Assembly (NCBI RefSeq): GCF_039543665.1
Contig: NZ_BAABKE010000005.1
Location: 62,001 to 126,000 of the forward strand
Reading direction: 5' to 3'
Source: Wohlfahrtiimonas larvae
Lineage (GTDB): Bacteria > Pseudomonadota > Gammaproteobacteria > Cardiobacteriales > Wohlfahrtiimonadaceae
Length of the DNA stretch: 64,000 nucleotides
Of this stretch, positions 8,636-17,125 are shown piece by piece (positions within the stretch are counted from its first letter, which is position 1; each line of letters starts with the position of its first letter). The notes below the pieces were generated by a model. That model saw nothing but the letters and a program-made list of their open reading frames with translations. It was not told the origin of the DNA and did no database searches. A program made the position numbers and the translations under genes.

Positions 8636-11600
8636 ATGAAAGATTTAATGAATTTATTTAAAAGTTCGGACAATGTTAAGAACTTTGATGCGATTAAAAT
8701 TGGTTTATCTTCGCCTGAAATGATCCGTTCGTGGTCATTTGGTGAAGTTAAAAAACCAGAAACAATCAACTACCGTACATTTAGACCAGAGCGTGATGGT
8801 CTATTCTGTGCTCGTATCTTCGGACCAGTGAAAGATTACGAATGCTTGTGTGGTAAATACAAGCGTTTGAAGCACCGTGGTGTTGTATGTGAGAAGTGTG
8901 GTGTTGAAGTAACGGTTGCTAAAGTGCGCCGTGAAAGAATGGGTCACATTGACTTAGCATCACCAGTTGCACATATTTGGTACTTAAAATCATTACCAAG
9001 CCGCATCGGTTTGTTATTGGATATGACATTACGTGATATCGAAAAAATCTTGTATTTCGAATCATTTGTTGTAACAGATCCAGGTATGACACCGTTAGAA
9101 CACGGTCAAATCTTAACGGATGAAGAATTCTTAGACATCATTGAAGAACATGGTGATGAATTTGAAGCAAAAATGGGTGCAGAAGCAATTTTGGATCTAT
9201 TGAAAGCTTTAGATTTAGAGCAAGAAGTTTCTCGTCTACGTGAAGAATTGGAAGAAACTGGTTCAGAGACTAAATTCAAACGTTTATCTAAGCGTTTGAA
9301 ATTGATCGACTCTTTCATTCAGTCTGGTAACAAACCAGAGTGGATGATTTTGACTGTATTGCCAGTATTACCACCAGATTTACGTCCATTAGTTGCTTTG
9401 GATGGTGGTCGTTTCGCAACTTCAGATTTAAATGATTTGTATCGTCGCGTTATCAATCGTAACAACCGTTTGAAGCGTTTATTAGAATTAAGCGCGCCAG
9501 ATATCATCGTACGTAATGAAAAACGTATGTTGCAAGAAGCTGTTGACTCATTGTTAGACAATGGTCGTCGCGGTCGTGCAATCACTGGTACTAACAAACG
9601 TCCATTGAAATCTTTGGCAGATATGATCAAAGGTAAACAAGGTCGTTTCCGTCAGAACTTATTGGGTAAACGTGTTGACTACTCAGGTCGTTCTGTAATC
9701 GTGGTTGGTCCTACATTGCGTTTGCACCAGTGCGGTTTACCGAAGAAAATGGCTTTGGAATTATTTAAGCCATTCATTTTCTCTAAATTGATCTCTCGTG
9801 GCATCGCTGTAAAAATTAAAGCAGCTAAGAAATTAGTTGAGAAAGAAGCGCCAGAAGTTTGGGACGTTCTAGAAGAGGTAATCTCAGAGCATCCAGTATT
9901 ATTGAACCGTGCACCAACATTGCATAGATTAGGTATTCAAGCATTTGAACCAATCTTGATCGAAGGTAAAGCGATTCAGTTGCATCCATTAGTATGTACA
10001 GCATTCAACGCCGACTTCGATGGTGACCAGATGGCTGTTCACGTACCATTATCAATCGAAGCACAGTTAGAAGCTCGTGCATTGATGATGTCTTCAAACA
10101 ACATTTTATCACCAGCAAATGGTGAGCCAATCATCGTTCCTTCTCAGGACGTTGTATTAGGTTTGTACTATATGACTCGTGATCGTGCACGTGTAAAAGG
10201 CGAAGGTATGATCTTTGCTGATTACGCCGAAGTATTGCGTGCATATCAATCTAAACAAGTTGCTGTGCATGCAAAAATTCAAGTGCGTTTACCTGCATAT
10301 ATGTTTGAAGATGCACAAGAGGGTGAAAAGGTACGTCGTGTAACAACTACTGTTGGTCGTGTACTTTTATCTGATGTATTACCAAAAGGTTTACCTTTTG
10401 CATTAATTGATCGCGCTTTAACTAAGAAAGTAATTTCTGGCTTAATTAACCAAGCGTATCGTCGTTTGGGTTTAAAAGATACAGTAATTTTTGCTGACCG
10501 CTTGATGTATACAGGTTTCTATTATGCGATGCGTTCAGGTTCTTCTGTTGGTTATGAAGATATGGTAATCCCAGAAGAAAAAGCTGGCATTATTCGTGAA
10601 GCAGAAGCAGAAGTGAAAGAAGTTCAAGAACAATACGCGCAAGGTTTGGTGACAAACGGTGAGCGTTATAACAAAGTTATCGATATTTGGTCTCGTACAA
10701 ACGAAGAAGTTGCCAAAACGATGATGAAAAACTTGAGTAAAGACCGCAATATTGATGCTGATGGTAATGAAATTTTAGAAGATTCATTTAACTCAATCTT
10801 TATGATGGCCGACTCAGGTGCTCGTGGTAGTGCGGCACAGATTCGTCAGCTAGCTGGTATGCGTGGTTTGATGGCAAAACCAGATGGTTCGATCATCGAA
10901 ACACCGATCACAGCAAACTTCCGTGAAGGTCTAGACGTTCTTCAATACTTCGTATCAACACATGGTGCTCGTAAAGGCTTGGCGGATACGGCATTGAAAA
11001 CAGCTAACTCAGGTTACTTAACACGTCGTTTGGTTGACGTTGCACAAGATCTAGTGGTTGTAACAGAAGACTGTGGTACGACAGATGGTCTATTAATGAC
11101 ACCAACTGTTGAGGGTGGTGATGTTATTGAGCGTTTGAGTGAGCGAGTATTAGGTCTAGTGACTGCACAAGATGTTTATATCCCTGGTTCAGATGAAGTA
11201 TTGTTCCCAGCAGGCACGTTGATCGATGAAGCAGCAGCTGAAATCCTAGATGATAAAGGTGTGGATGAAATGATCGTTCGCTCTGCTATCACATGTGAGA
11301 ATTTATTCGGTTTGTGTGCTAAATGTTATGGTCGTGACTTAGGTCGTGGTCACTTAGTTAACCCAGGTGAGTCAGTAGGTGTTATTGCCGCTCAGTCAAT
11401 CGGTGAACCAGGTACACAGTTAACGATGCGTACGTTCCATATCGGTGGTACTGCATCACGAGCTGCAGCAGTTTCAAGCGTACAAGTTAAAACAAAAGGT
11501 TTGTTGAAACTTGTTAAGATGAAAACTGTTAAAAATAAAGATAACCAATTGGTATCAACATCTCGTTCAGGTGAAATCATTATTACGGATGAATTCGGTC

Positions 11601-12790
11601 GTAATCGTGAGCGCTATAAGGTACCTTATGGTGCAACATTAGCGGTTCATGAAGGTGAAGAAGTTAACGTTGGTGATATCGTTGCAACTTGGGATCCACA
11701 TACATATCCAGTTGTTGTAGAAGCATCAGGTTTTGTGAAATTTGAAGATTTTGATGAAGGCATCAATGTTCAAAAACAAACAGATGAAATCACTGGTTTG
11801 ACTCATTTGAGCGTATTAGATTCTAAATCACGTGGTGCGGGTAAAGATAAGCGTCCTGCAATTCATGTAGTGGATGCAAATGGTGATCCATTAACATTAC
11901 CAGGTACAGATATTGCTGCAATTTATACATTACCAGTCGGTGCAATCGTTTCATTGAGTGATAATGCTGCTGTTTCTGTGGGTGATGTATTAGCTCGTAT
12001 CCCACAAGAATCATCAAAAACTCGTGATATCACGGGTGGTTTGCCACGTGTTGCTGACTTATTTGAAGCGCGCCGCCCGAAAGAGGCTGCAATCTTGGCA
12101 GAGATTTCTGGTATCGTGAGCTTTGGTAAAGAGACTAAAGGTAAACAACGTTTGGTATTAACAGATCGTGAAGGTAATACTTACGAAGAGTTAATTCCAA
12201 AATGGCGTACAATCAACGTGTTCGAAGGTGAAAGCGTTGAGAAAGGTGAGATCATCGTTGATGGTGAATTAAGCTCTCATGATATCTTGCGTTTATTGGG
12301 TGTTAAAGAATTAGCGGCTTATTTGGTGAAAGAGATTCAAGACGTTTATCGCCTACAAGGTGTAAAAATCTCTGATAAACACATTGAAGTTATTATCCGT
12401 CAAATGTTACGCAAAGTTGAAATCGTGGAAGCGAATGATTCTGAATACATTAAAGGCGAGCAAGTTGAGAAAACTCAAGTGCTTCGTGATAATGCTCGCT
12501 TAATCAAAGAAGGTAAAGTACCTGCGACGTATGAACCGATTTTATTGGGTATTACGAAAGCTTCTTTGGCAACTGAAAGCTTTATCTCAGCGGCATCGTT
12601 CCAAGAAACAACACGTGTATTAACAGAAGCTTCTGTTCGTGGTTTACGTGATGAGTTACGTGGTTTGAAAGAAAACGTTATTGTGGGTCGTTTGATTCCT
12701 GCTGGTACGGGTTTGGCTTACCATGATGAACGTCGTAAAGAAAGAGAACAAGAGCATGAAGGAACTGAATTATTCATCAGTGCTGAGTAA
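8636..12790 (+). CDS. rpoC: DNA-directed RNA polymerase subunit beta'
   Basis: The 1384-residue subunit carries the absolutely conserved NADFDGDQMAVH with the three Asp that hold the catalytic magnesium, the N-terminal zinc motif (CLCGK...CEKCG, about residues 70-90) and the second zinc cluster (CENLFGLCAKC). The trigger-loop/bridge-helix region and the C-terminal end are complete. It is read from the rplJ-rpoB transcript and is followed by a terminator 24 bases after the stop. Confidence 0.98.
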   Translation: MKDLMNLFKSSDNVKNFDAIKIGLSSPEMIRSWSFGEVKKPETINYRTFRPERDGLFCARIFGPVKDYECLCGKYKRLKHRGVVCEKCGVEVTVAKVRRERMGHIDLASPVAHIWYLKSLPSRIGLLLDMTLRDIEKILYFESFVVTDPGMTPLEHGQILTDEEFLDIIEEHGDEFEAKMGAEAILDLLKALDLEQEVSRLREELEETGSETKFKRLSKRLKLIDSFIQSGNKPEWMILTVLPVLPPDLRPLVALDGGRFATSDLNDLYRRVINRNNRLKRLLELSAPDIIVRNEKRMLQEAVDSLLDNGRRGRAITGTNKRPLKSLADMIKGKQGRFRQNLLGKRVDYSGRSVIVVGPTLRLHQCGLPKKMALELFKPFIFSKLISRGIAVKIKAAKKLVEKEAPEVWDVLEEVISEHPVLLNRAPTLHRLGIQAFEPILIEGKAIQLHPLVCTAFNADFDGDQMAVHVPLSIEAQLEARALMMSSNNILSPANGEPIIVPSQDVVLGLYYMTRDRARVKGEGMIFADYAEVLRAYQSKQVAVHAKIQVRLPAYMFEDAQEGEKVRRVTTTVGRVLLSDVLPKGLPFALIDRALTKKVISGLINQAYRRLGLKDTVIFADRLMYTGFYYAMRSGSSVGYEDMVIPEEKAGIIREAEAEVKEVQEQYAQGLVTNGERYNKVIDIWSRTNEEVAKTMMKNLSKDRNIDADGNEILEDSFNSIFMMADSGARGSAAQIRQLAGMRGLMAKPDGSIIETPITANFREGLDVLQYFVSTHGARKGLADTALKTANSGYLTRRLVDVAQDLVVVTEDCGTTDGLLMTPTVEGGDVIERLSERVLGLVTAQDVYIPGSDEVLFPAGTLIDEAAAEILDDKGVDEMIVRSAITCENLFGLCAKCYGRDLGRGHLVNPGESVGVIAAQSIGEPGTQLTMRTFHIGGTASRAAAVSSVQVKTKGLLKLVKMKTVKNKDNQLVSTSRSGEIIITDEFGRNRERYKVPYGATLAVHEGEEVNVGDIVATWDPHTYPVVVEASGFVKFEDFDEGINVQKQTDEITGLTHLSVLDSKSRGAGKDKRPAIHVVDANGDPLTLPGTDIAAIYTLPVGAIVSLSDNAAVSVGDVLARIPQESSKTRDITGGLPRVADLFEARRPKEAAILAEISGIVSFGKETKGKQRLVLTDREGNTYEELIPKWRTINVFEGESVEKGEIIVDGELSSHDILRLLGVKELAAYLVKEIQDVYRLQGVKISDKHIEVIIRQMLRKVEIVEANDSEYIKGEQVEKTQVLRDNARLIKEGKVPATYEPILLGITKASLATESFISAASFQETTRVLTEASVRGLRDELRGLKENVIVGRLIPAGTGLAYHDERRKEREQEHEGTELFISAE

Positions 12791-12813
12791 TTCAAAAATG
12801 TAAATATAATTAT

Positions 12814-12841
12814 AAAAGCATCTACTTATAGATGCTTTTAT
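12814..12841 (+). terminator. Terminator of the rpoBC operon
   Basis: The stem AAAAGCATCT/AGATGCTTTT (12814-12823 with 12830-12839) with a 6-nt loop ends in TTTTAT. It lies between rpoC and nusB. Confidence 0.85.
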
Positions 12842-12860
12842 TGTTTATGAGGAAATTAGG

Positions 12861-13292
12861 ATGTCAAATAAACGTGAATTTGAACGTATGATGTGGGCAA
12901 GACGCTTTACATTACAAGGTTTGTATGAATGGCAAGTATCACAAAGCCAAGTGGAAGAAATTGAGAGACATCTTGCGGAAAATCCAGATTTTGTAAAGGC
13001 AAATAGAGAGTCTTTTTCTAATATGTTGCGTGGTGCAATTCGTGGGCAAGCAGAAGCTAATACTTTGATTGAACCATTATTAGATCGTCCAATAGAGCAA
13101 TTGGATTTAGTCGAGAAAGCTGTATTATGGATGGGATGTTATGAATTATTAACACATCCTGAGACACCTTATAAAGTGATCATCAATGAATCAGTCAATT
13201 TAGCAAAAAAATTCGGTGGTGATCAAAGTTATAAATTTATTAATGGCGTTCTTGATAAGGTTGCGAAGAAGGTTAGAATAGATTATCAATAA
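12861..13292 (+). CDS. nusB: Transcription antitermination factor NusB
   Basis: This 143-residue all-helical protein has the NusB signature in its C-terminal half (RPIEQLDLVEKAVLWMGCYE and YKVIINESVNLAKKFGG). NusB binds boxA RNA with S10 and allows antitermination on rRNA operons. The usual ribH neighbour is absent. The gene instead stands alone after rpoC, 20 bases downstream of the rpoC terminator, with GAGG and AGG ahead of the ATG. A 26-base gap separates it from pilU. Confidence 0.93.
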   Translation: MSNKREFERMMWARRFTLQGLYEWQVSQSQVEEIERHLAENPDFVKANRESFSNMLRGAIRGQAEANTLIEPLLDRPIEQLDLVEKAVLWMGCYELLTHPETPYKVIINESVNLAKKFGGDQSYKFINGVLDKVAKKVRIDYQ

Positions 13293-13318
13293 TCATTAAA
13301 TCATCTGAGAATAATATA

Positions 13319-14437
13319 ATGGACATATCTCCTTTTCTCCGTTTCATGGTAGAAAAAAATGGTTCGGATTTATTCATGTATCCGAATGCGCCAATTTGTA
13401 TTAAATTAAATGGCATCGTCCATCCGTTGAGCCGTGAAACATTATCAGCAGATACTGTAAAAACTGCAATTTTTAGTTTATTAACAGAGGCTCAAGCAGA
13501 AGAATTTAATCGTGAGTTGGAATTAAACTTTGCGATTAAGCTAGATGATGGTGCGCGTTTTAGGGTTAATATTTTTAAACAACGTAATGAATACGGTATG
13601 GTTATTCGTTATGTTAAAGCTGTTATTCCACGAATGGAAGATTTGCGTGTTCCTGAAATATTTAAAGATATTATTATGGAAAAACGTGGATTGATCTTGG
13701 TGGTAGGGTCAACTGGGAGTGGTAAATCGACAAGTTTAGCCTCTATGATTGACTATCGTGCGACTCATACAGCTGGGCATATTTTAACTGTAGAAGACCC
13801 TATTGAGTTTGTGTATGAGCATAAGCGATCAATTATTGGACAAAGGGAAGTTGGGTTAGATACTCATAGTTATGAAAATGCTTTGGAATCTGCAATGCGT
13901 GAAGCACCTGATGTTATCTTGGTGGGTGAAGTGCGTAATACTGAGATTATGAAGGCTGTGATTAACTTTTCTATTACAGGGCATTTATGTTTAACAACAT
14001 TACACGCCAACAATGCTATTGGTGCGTTAGATAGAATTGTGAACTTTTTTCCTGAATCGGCTCGTGCACAGTTATTAGTAGATTTATCATTAAATATTAA
14101 AGCGATCATTTCACAGCGCTTGGTGAAAGGATTGGATGGAAAATTAGTACCTGCTGTTGAAGTTATGCTGAATACTCCTTATATTCAGGAACTGATTATG
14201 AAGGGTAAATTAGATACAATTCCTGATGCAATGGAGAATGGTGGGACAACGGGTATGCGCACGTTTGATCAAGCATTATATGATCTATATGTGCAAGGGC
14301 TTATTTCTGCAGAAGAAGCTGTTGCTAATGCCGATTCTAAAAATAATGTTTCTCTACAAATTCGTATGGGCGATGTTCGTGGTGTTTCGCGTGAAGAATT
14401 AGTTGGTGAATCTAAGTTTAAATTAAAACAATACTAG
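13319..14437 (+). CDS. pilU: Type IV pilus retraction ATPase, PilU type
   Basis: This 372-residue hexameric ATPase has an N-terminal PAS-like domain (about 1-100), Walker A GSTGSGKS, an Asp box, Walker B around DVILVGEVRN and the conserved HLCLTTLHANNA. The opening FMVEKNGSDLFMYPNAP and a C-terminal tail longer than that of PilT point to PilU, the accessory retraction motor. No pilT is nearby, although the two are often adjacent. Pili and natural transformation are therefore likely in this organism. Confidence 0.85.
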   Translation: MDISPFLRFMVEKNGSDLFMYPNAPICIKLNGIVHPLSRETLSADTVKTAIFSLLTEAQAEEFNRELELNFAIKLDDGARFRVNIFKQRNEYGMVIRYVKAVIPRMEDLRVPEIFKDIIMEKRGLILVVGSTGSGKSTSLASMIDYRATHTAGHILTVEDPIEFVYEHKRSIIGQREVGLDTHSYENALESAMREAPDVILVGEVRNTEIMKAVINFSITGHLCLTTLHANNAIGALDRIVNFFPESARAQLLVDLSLNIKAIISQRLVKGLDGKLVPAVEVMLNTPYIQELIMKGKLDTIPDAMENGGTTGMRTFDQALYDLYVQGLISAEEAVANADSKNNVSLQIRMGDVRGVSREELVGESKFKLKQY

Positions 14438-14458
14438 CTCTAAAATAAGTCATGGACT

Positions 14459-14491
14459 AAGCACTGATAGCGCAGTTATTAGTGCTTTTTT
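14459..14491 (+). terminator. Terminator after pilU
   Basis: AAGCACT (14459-14465) pairs with AGTGCTT (14481-14487), extended by weaker pairs, and is followed by six T. It ends about 14 bases before the next start, so the T-run nearly touches the ribosome binding site of tcdA. Confidence 0.8.
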
Positions 14492-14505
14492 GTTGGGAGA
14501 ATATT

Positions 14506-15246
14506 ATGGATTATGAACGTCGCTTCTCAGGTTTGAATCGTTTATATCAAAAAGAAGCTACGGATATCTTACAGGCATCACATGTGATTGTTGCTGGTGT
14601 CGGTGGTGTCGGTTCTTGGTGTGTTGAAGCTTTAGCACGTTCTGGGATTGGCCATTTAATTTTGATTGATTTAGATGTTGTCGCTGAAAGCAATATTAAT
14701 CGTCAGTTACCCGCATTAACTTCAACTTTAGGAGAATCTAAAATTGAAGTTATGGCTCAGCGCATTTATGAGATCAATACAAATTGTCAGGTTACATTGA
14801 TTGATGATTTTTTGACAGAAGATAATCTAGATGAATTACTTCAACAATTTGATCGTAAAGAGACATGGATTATTGATGCGATTGATAATGTTCGTGTAAA
14901 AGCTGCCTTGATTGCTTGGGCAAAACGTCATAAGTTTAAAATCATTGTCAGTGGTGCTGCCGGTGGAAAGATCGATCCACAGTCTTTTAAATTGGATGAT
15001 TTGTCTAAAACTTATCATGATCCTTTATGTGCTAGTTTAAAAGCAACATTGAAGAAAAAATATAATTTAGGCAAAGAGGGCACAAAACTCAATGTACCTA
15101 CAGTTTTTTCTACAGAAAACATGCAAGGCTCACATAAAGGTAAAGGGGGGCTTAATTGTGCGGGTTATGGTTCTATTGTGACAATGACAGCAACGATGGG
15201 CATGATGATGGCGGGTTATGTTGTGAATAAGATTGTGGATAACTAA
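14506..15246 (+). CDS. tcdA: tRNA threonylcarbamoyladenosine dehydratase TcdA (CsdL)
   Basis: The product of 246 residues is an E1/ThiF-fold ATPase with the nucleotide-binding loop GVGGVGSW (about residues 30-37) and the downstream D-x-D-N region. TcdA cyclises t6A37 in ANN-decoding tRNAs to ct6A. The ATG at 14506 follows GGGAGA. An earlier in-frame TTG lies inside the preceding terminator and was not used. It is a monocistronic unit between two terminators. Confidence 0.9.
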   Translation: MDYERRFSGLNRLYQKEATDILQASHVIVAGVGGVGSWCVEALARSGIGHLILIDLDVVAESNINRQLPALTSTLGESKIEVMAQRIYEINTNCQVTLIDDFLTEDNLDELLQQFDRKETWIIDAIDNVRVKAALIAWAKRHKFKIIVSGAAGGKIDPQSFKLDDLSKTYHDPLCASLKATLKKKYNLGKEGTKLNVPTVFSTENMQGSHKGKGGLNCAGYGSIVTMTATMGMMMAGYVVNKIVDN

Positions 15247-15267
15247 GTGGATAAAATTATTAGATAA

Positions 15268-15302
15268 TAAAAAAACCTGATTTAGAAAATCAGGTTTTTT
15301 TA
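15268..15302. terminator. Bidirectional terminator between tcdA and the ialB-like gene
   Basis: The stem CCTGATT/AATCAGG is flanked by a run of A on the left and T on the right, so it can stop transcription from both convergent genes. Confidence 0.85.
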
Positions 15303-15313
15303 AAGTTTATAAA

Positions 15314-15955
15314 TTATTTAGATTGTTCTAACAAATCAGTGTAAGCAGCAGAAAAACCTTTTAATGGTGTTGTTGCTTTGATGTGTAATGGACTATCTTT
15401 AGGAGCATTGGCATCAAATGTGAAATTCACAAATAAATTGCTGCCTTTTTGGAATTGCTCTAATAATTTTCCTTTTACATCCACATCCATTGGAAGCGCT
15501 GCGATACAGCCAAAGTTTGTACAACGTTCAAAATTGATTTGTGCAATGTCAGTATCGATATCTTTTTCTTTACCTGCTTCATCAGTACCTTTGACAGTGA
15601 TATAAATTTTACCTTTGTCATTATTACTATTTAAACGAATTTGCAAGCCTTCACTTAATTGAACATCTAATGGTGCAGCAAAGACCATTACAGGTGTTTT
15701 ATCGAATAAAGTGATTGATGTTCTTAAGATAGGTACTTGGCGTTGTTCATCTTTTTTCTTATCTTTATCAGCGGGTGCTGTCATCGTTGTTTGATGAAAC
15801 ATTTGGCACTCTTTCTGATTGTTAGGTGCAGCAAAACATTCAACCGTCCAATCTTGATGTTTTTTCTTATAAATTGAATCATTTGATTGCTGAGCATTTG
15901 CACCTACTAATAAAGCAGATGAGATCAATGTTGCAGCCATTACTTTTTTAAACAT
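15314..15955 (-). CDS. IalB-like invasion-associated locus B family protein, secreted
   Basis: This 213-residue protein has a signal peptide (MFKKVMAATLISSALLVGANA) cleaved near residue 21. The opening WTVECF and the later Cys pair in the segment RCTNFGCIAALPMD, with four Cys in total, are typical of the IalB family, periplasmic beta-sandwich proteins first described in Bartonella. The molecular function of the family is poorly known. The segment at about 55-70 is rich in Lys and Asp. GAGG precedes the ATG. It is convergent with tcdA and divergent from gmk. Confidence 0.75.
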   Translation of the reverse strand: MFKKVMAATLISSALLVGANAQQSNDSIYKKKHQDWTVECFAAPNNQKECQMFHQTTMTAPADKDKKKDEQRQVPILRTSITLFDKTPVMVFAAPLDVQLSEGLQIRLNSNNDKGKIYITVKGTDEAGKEKDIDTDIAQINFERCTNFGCIAALPMDVDVKGKLLEQFQKGSNLFVNFTFDANAPKDSPLHIKATTPLKGFSAAYTDLLEQSK

Positions 15956-16070
15956 AATATCCTCATTAAAATGAAGTTAAAAATTGTCGACTATTGGATT
16001 ATTCTACTCGTATTTGTTGTTAAATCAAGGTAAATCCTTTGTATTGAAGAAGAATTCTGAGGGGTGAGTC

Positions 16071-16099
16071 TTACAAGTTGTGGCTAATTTTTGTATAAT
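16071..16099 (+). promoter_or_regulatory. gmk promoter
   Basis: TTACAA (16071-16076) and the consensus TATAAT (16094-16099) are separated by 17 bp, and start 38 bases ahead of the gmk ATG. Confidence 0.7.
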
Positions 16100-16137
16100 A
16101 GTTTCTCCCTATATATATGAGAGAAAGTGAGTGAAAA

Positions 16138-16770
16138 ATGTGTGAGCGCGAAAAGTTCTTAGGCAATCTTTACGTCATTTCATCACCTTCTGGTGGTGGT
16201 AAAACGACATTGGTTAGCCAATTACTTGAATGTACACCAGATATTAGCCGAGTGGTAACACACACGACACGACCACCAAGACCGAACGAAAAAAATGGTG
16301 TGCATTATCATTTTGTGACAGCGGAAGATTTTTTAGCATTGAAAGAATCAGGTGGTTTTGTAGAAACAGCCCAAGTTTTTAATGCTCATTATGGTACTTC
16401 ATGGAAAGAAGTTAAGTCGAAGTTAAGACATGGTATGGATGTTATTTTAGTGATTGATTGGCAGGGTGCGGAACAAGTGCGCATTAGTCATCCTGAAGCA
16501 ATCTCTATTTTTATTTTACCACCATCATTAGAAACATTGCGAGCACGCTTATTTGCGCGTAATGAAGATAGTGTTGCAGTTGTAGAAAATCGAATGAAAG
16601 ATGCAAGTAATCAGATTATGCATTATAAAGATTTTGATTACTTAGTAGTGAATGATGACTTTGATATTGCGTTGGCAAACTTACGTTCAATCATTATGGC
16701 AGAGCGTTTGAAAGCAGATCACCAAAAGGTTCGACATCAATTATTGATCTCATCATTATTGCAATCGTAA
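16138..16770 (+). CDS. gmk: Guanylate kinase
   Basis: The 210-residue enzyme phosphorylates GMP to GDP with ATP. It has the P-loop SSPSGGGKTT, the GMP-binding segment HTTRPPRPNEKNGVHYHF and the lid region, all in family order. It is the first gene of gmk-rpoZ-spoT, a set that couples GTP supply, RNA polymerase and (p)ppGpp. The P-loop reads GGGKT where many homologues have GAGKS, a conservative change. Confidence 0.96.
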   Translation: MCEREKFLGNLYVISSPSGGGKTTLVSQLLECTPDISRVVTHTTRPPRPNEKNGVHYHFVTAEDFLALKESGGFVETAQVFNAHYGTSWKEVKSKLRHGMDVILVIDWQGAEQVRISHPEAISIFILPPSLETLRARLFARNEDSVAVVENRMKDASNQIMHYKDFDYLVVNDDFDIALANLRSIIMAERLKADHQKVRHQLLISSLLQS

Positions 16771-16844
16771 TATTTCAATACGCTAAGTTAATATTTTAGT
16801 TATTATTAAGACAGAATACTGTAAAAATTTAGGAGTTTTATTTT

Positions 16845-17105
16845 ATGGCACGTGTAACCGTAGAAGATTGTTTAGATAAAGTAGAAAATCGTTTCCAATT
16901 AGTTTTATTGGCTTCTCGCCGTGCTCATCAACTAGCGTTAGGTGCAGAGACTAAATTGCCTGCGTCTCATGAAAAAGTGACAGTGATGGCACTACGTGAA
17001 ATTGCAGAGGAGTTGATTACAGTGGATGAAATTAAAAAGTTAAATGTGAAGCCAAAACCTGTAATTGTTGAAAGCTTTAAACCTGAAACAGCTTTTGAAT
17101 TTTAA
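16845..17105 (+). CDS. rpoZ: DNA-directed RNA polymerase subunit omega
   Basis: This 86-residue protein starts MARVTVEDCLDKVENRFQLV and has the ASRRAHQL helix that wraps the beta' C-terminus. Omega aids assembly and, with beta', forms one ppGpp site. TAGGAG lies before the ATG. The 74-base gap after gmk has no clear terminator, so co-transcription with gmk and spoT is likely. Confidence 0.95.
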   Translation: MARVTVEDCLDKVENRFQLVLLASRRAHQLALGAETKLPASHEKVTVMALREIAEELITVDEIKKLNVKPKPVIVESFKPETAFEF

Positions 17106-17125
17106 TTAGCAGATTGGATCTTACT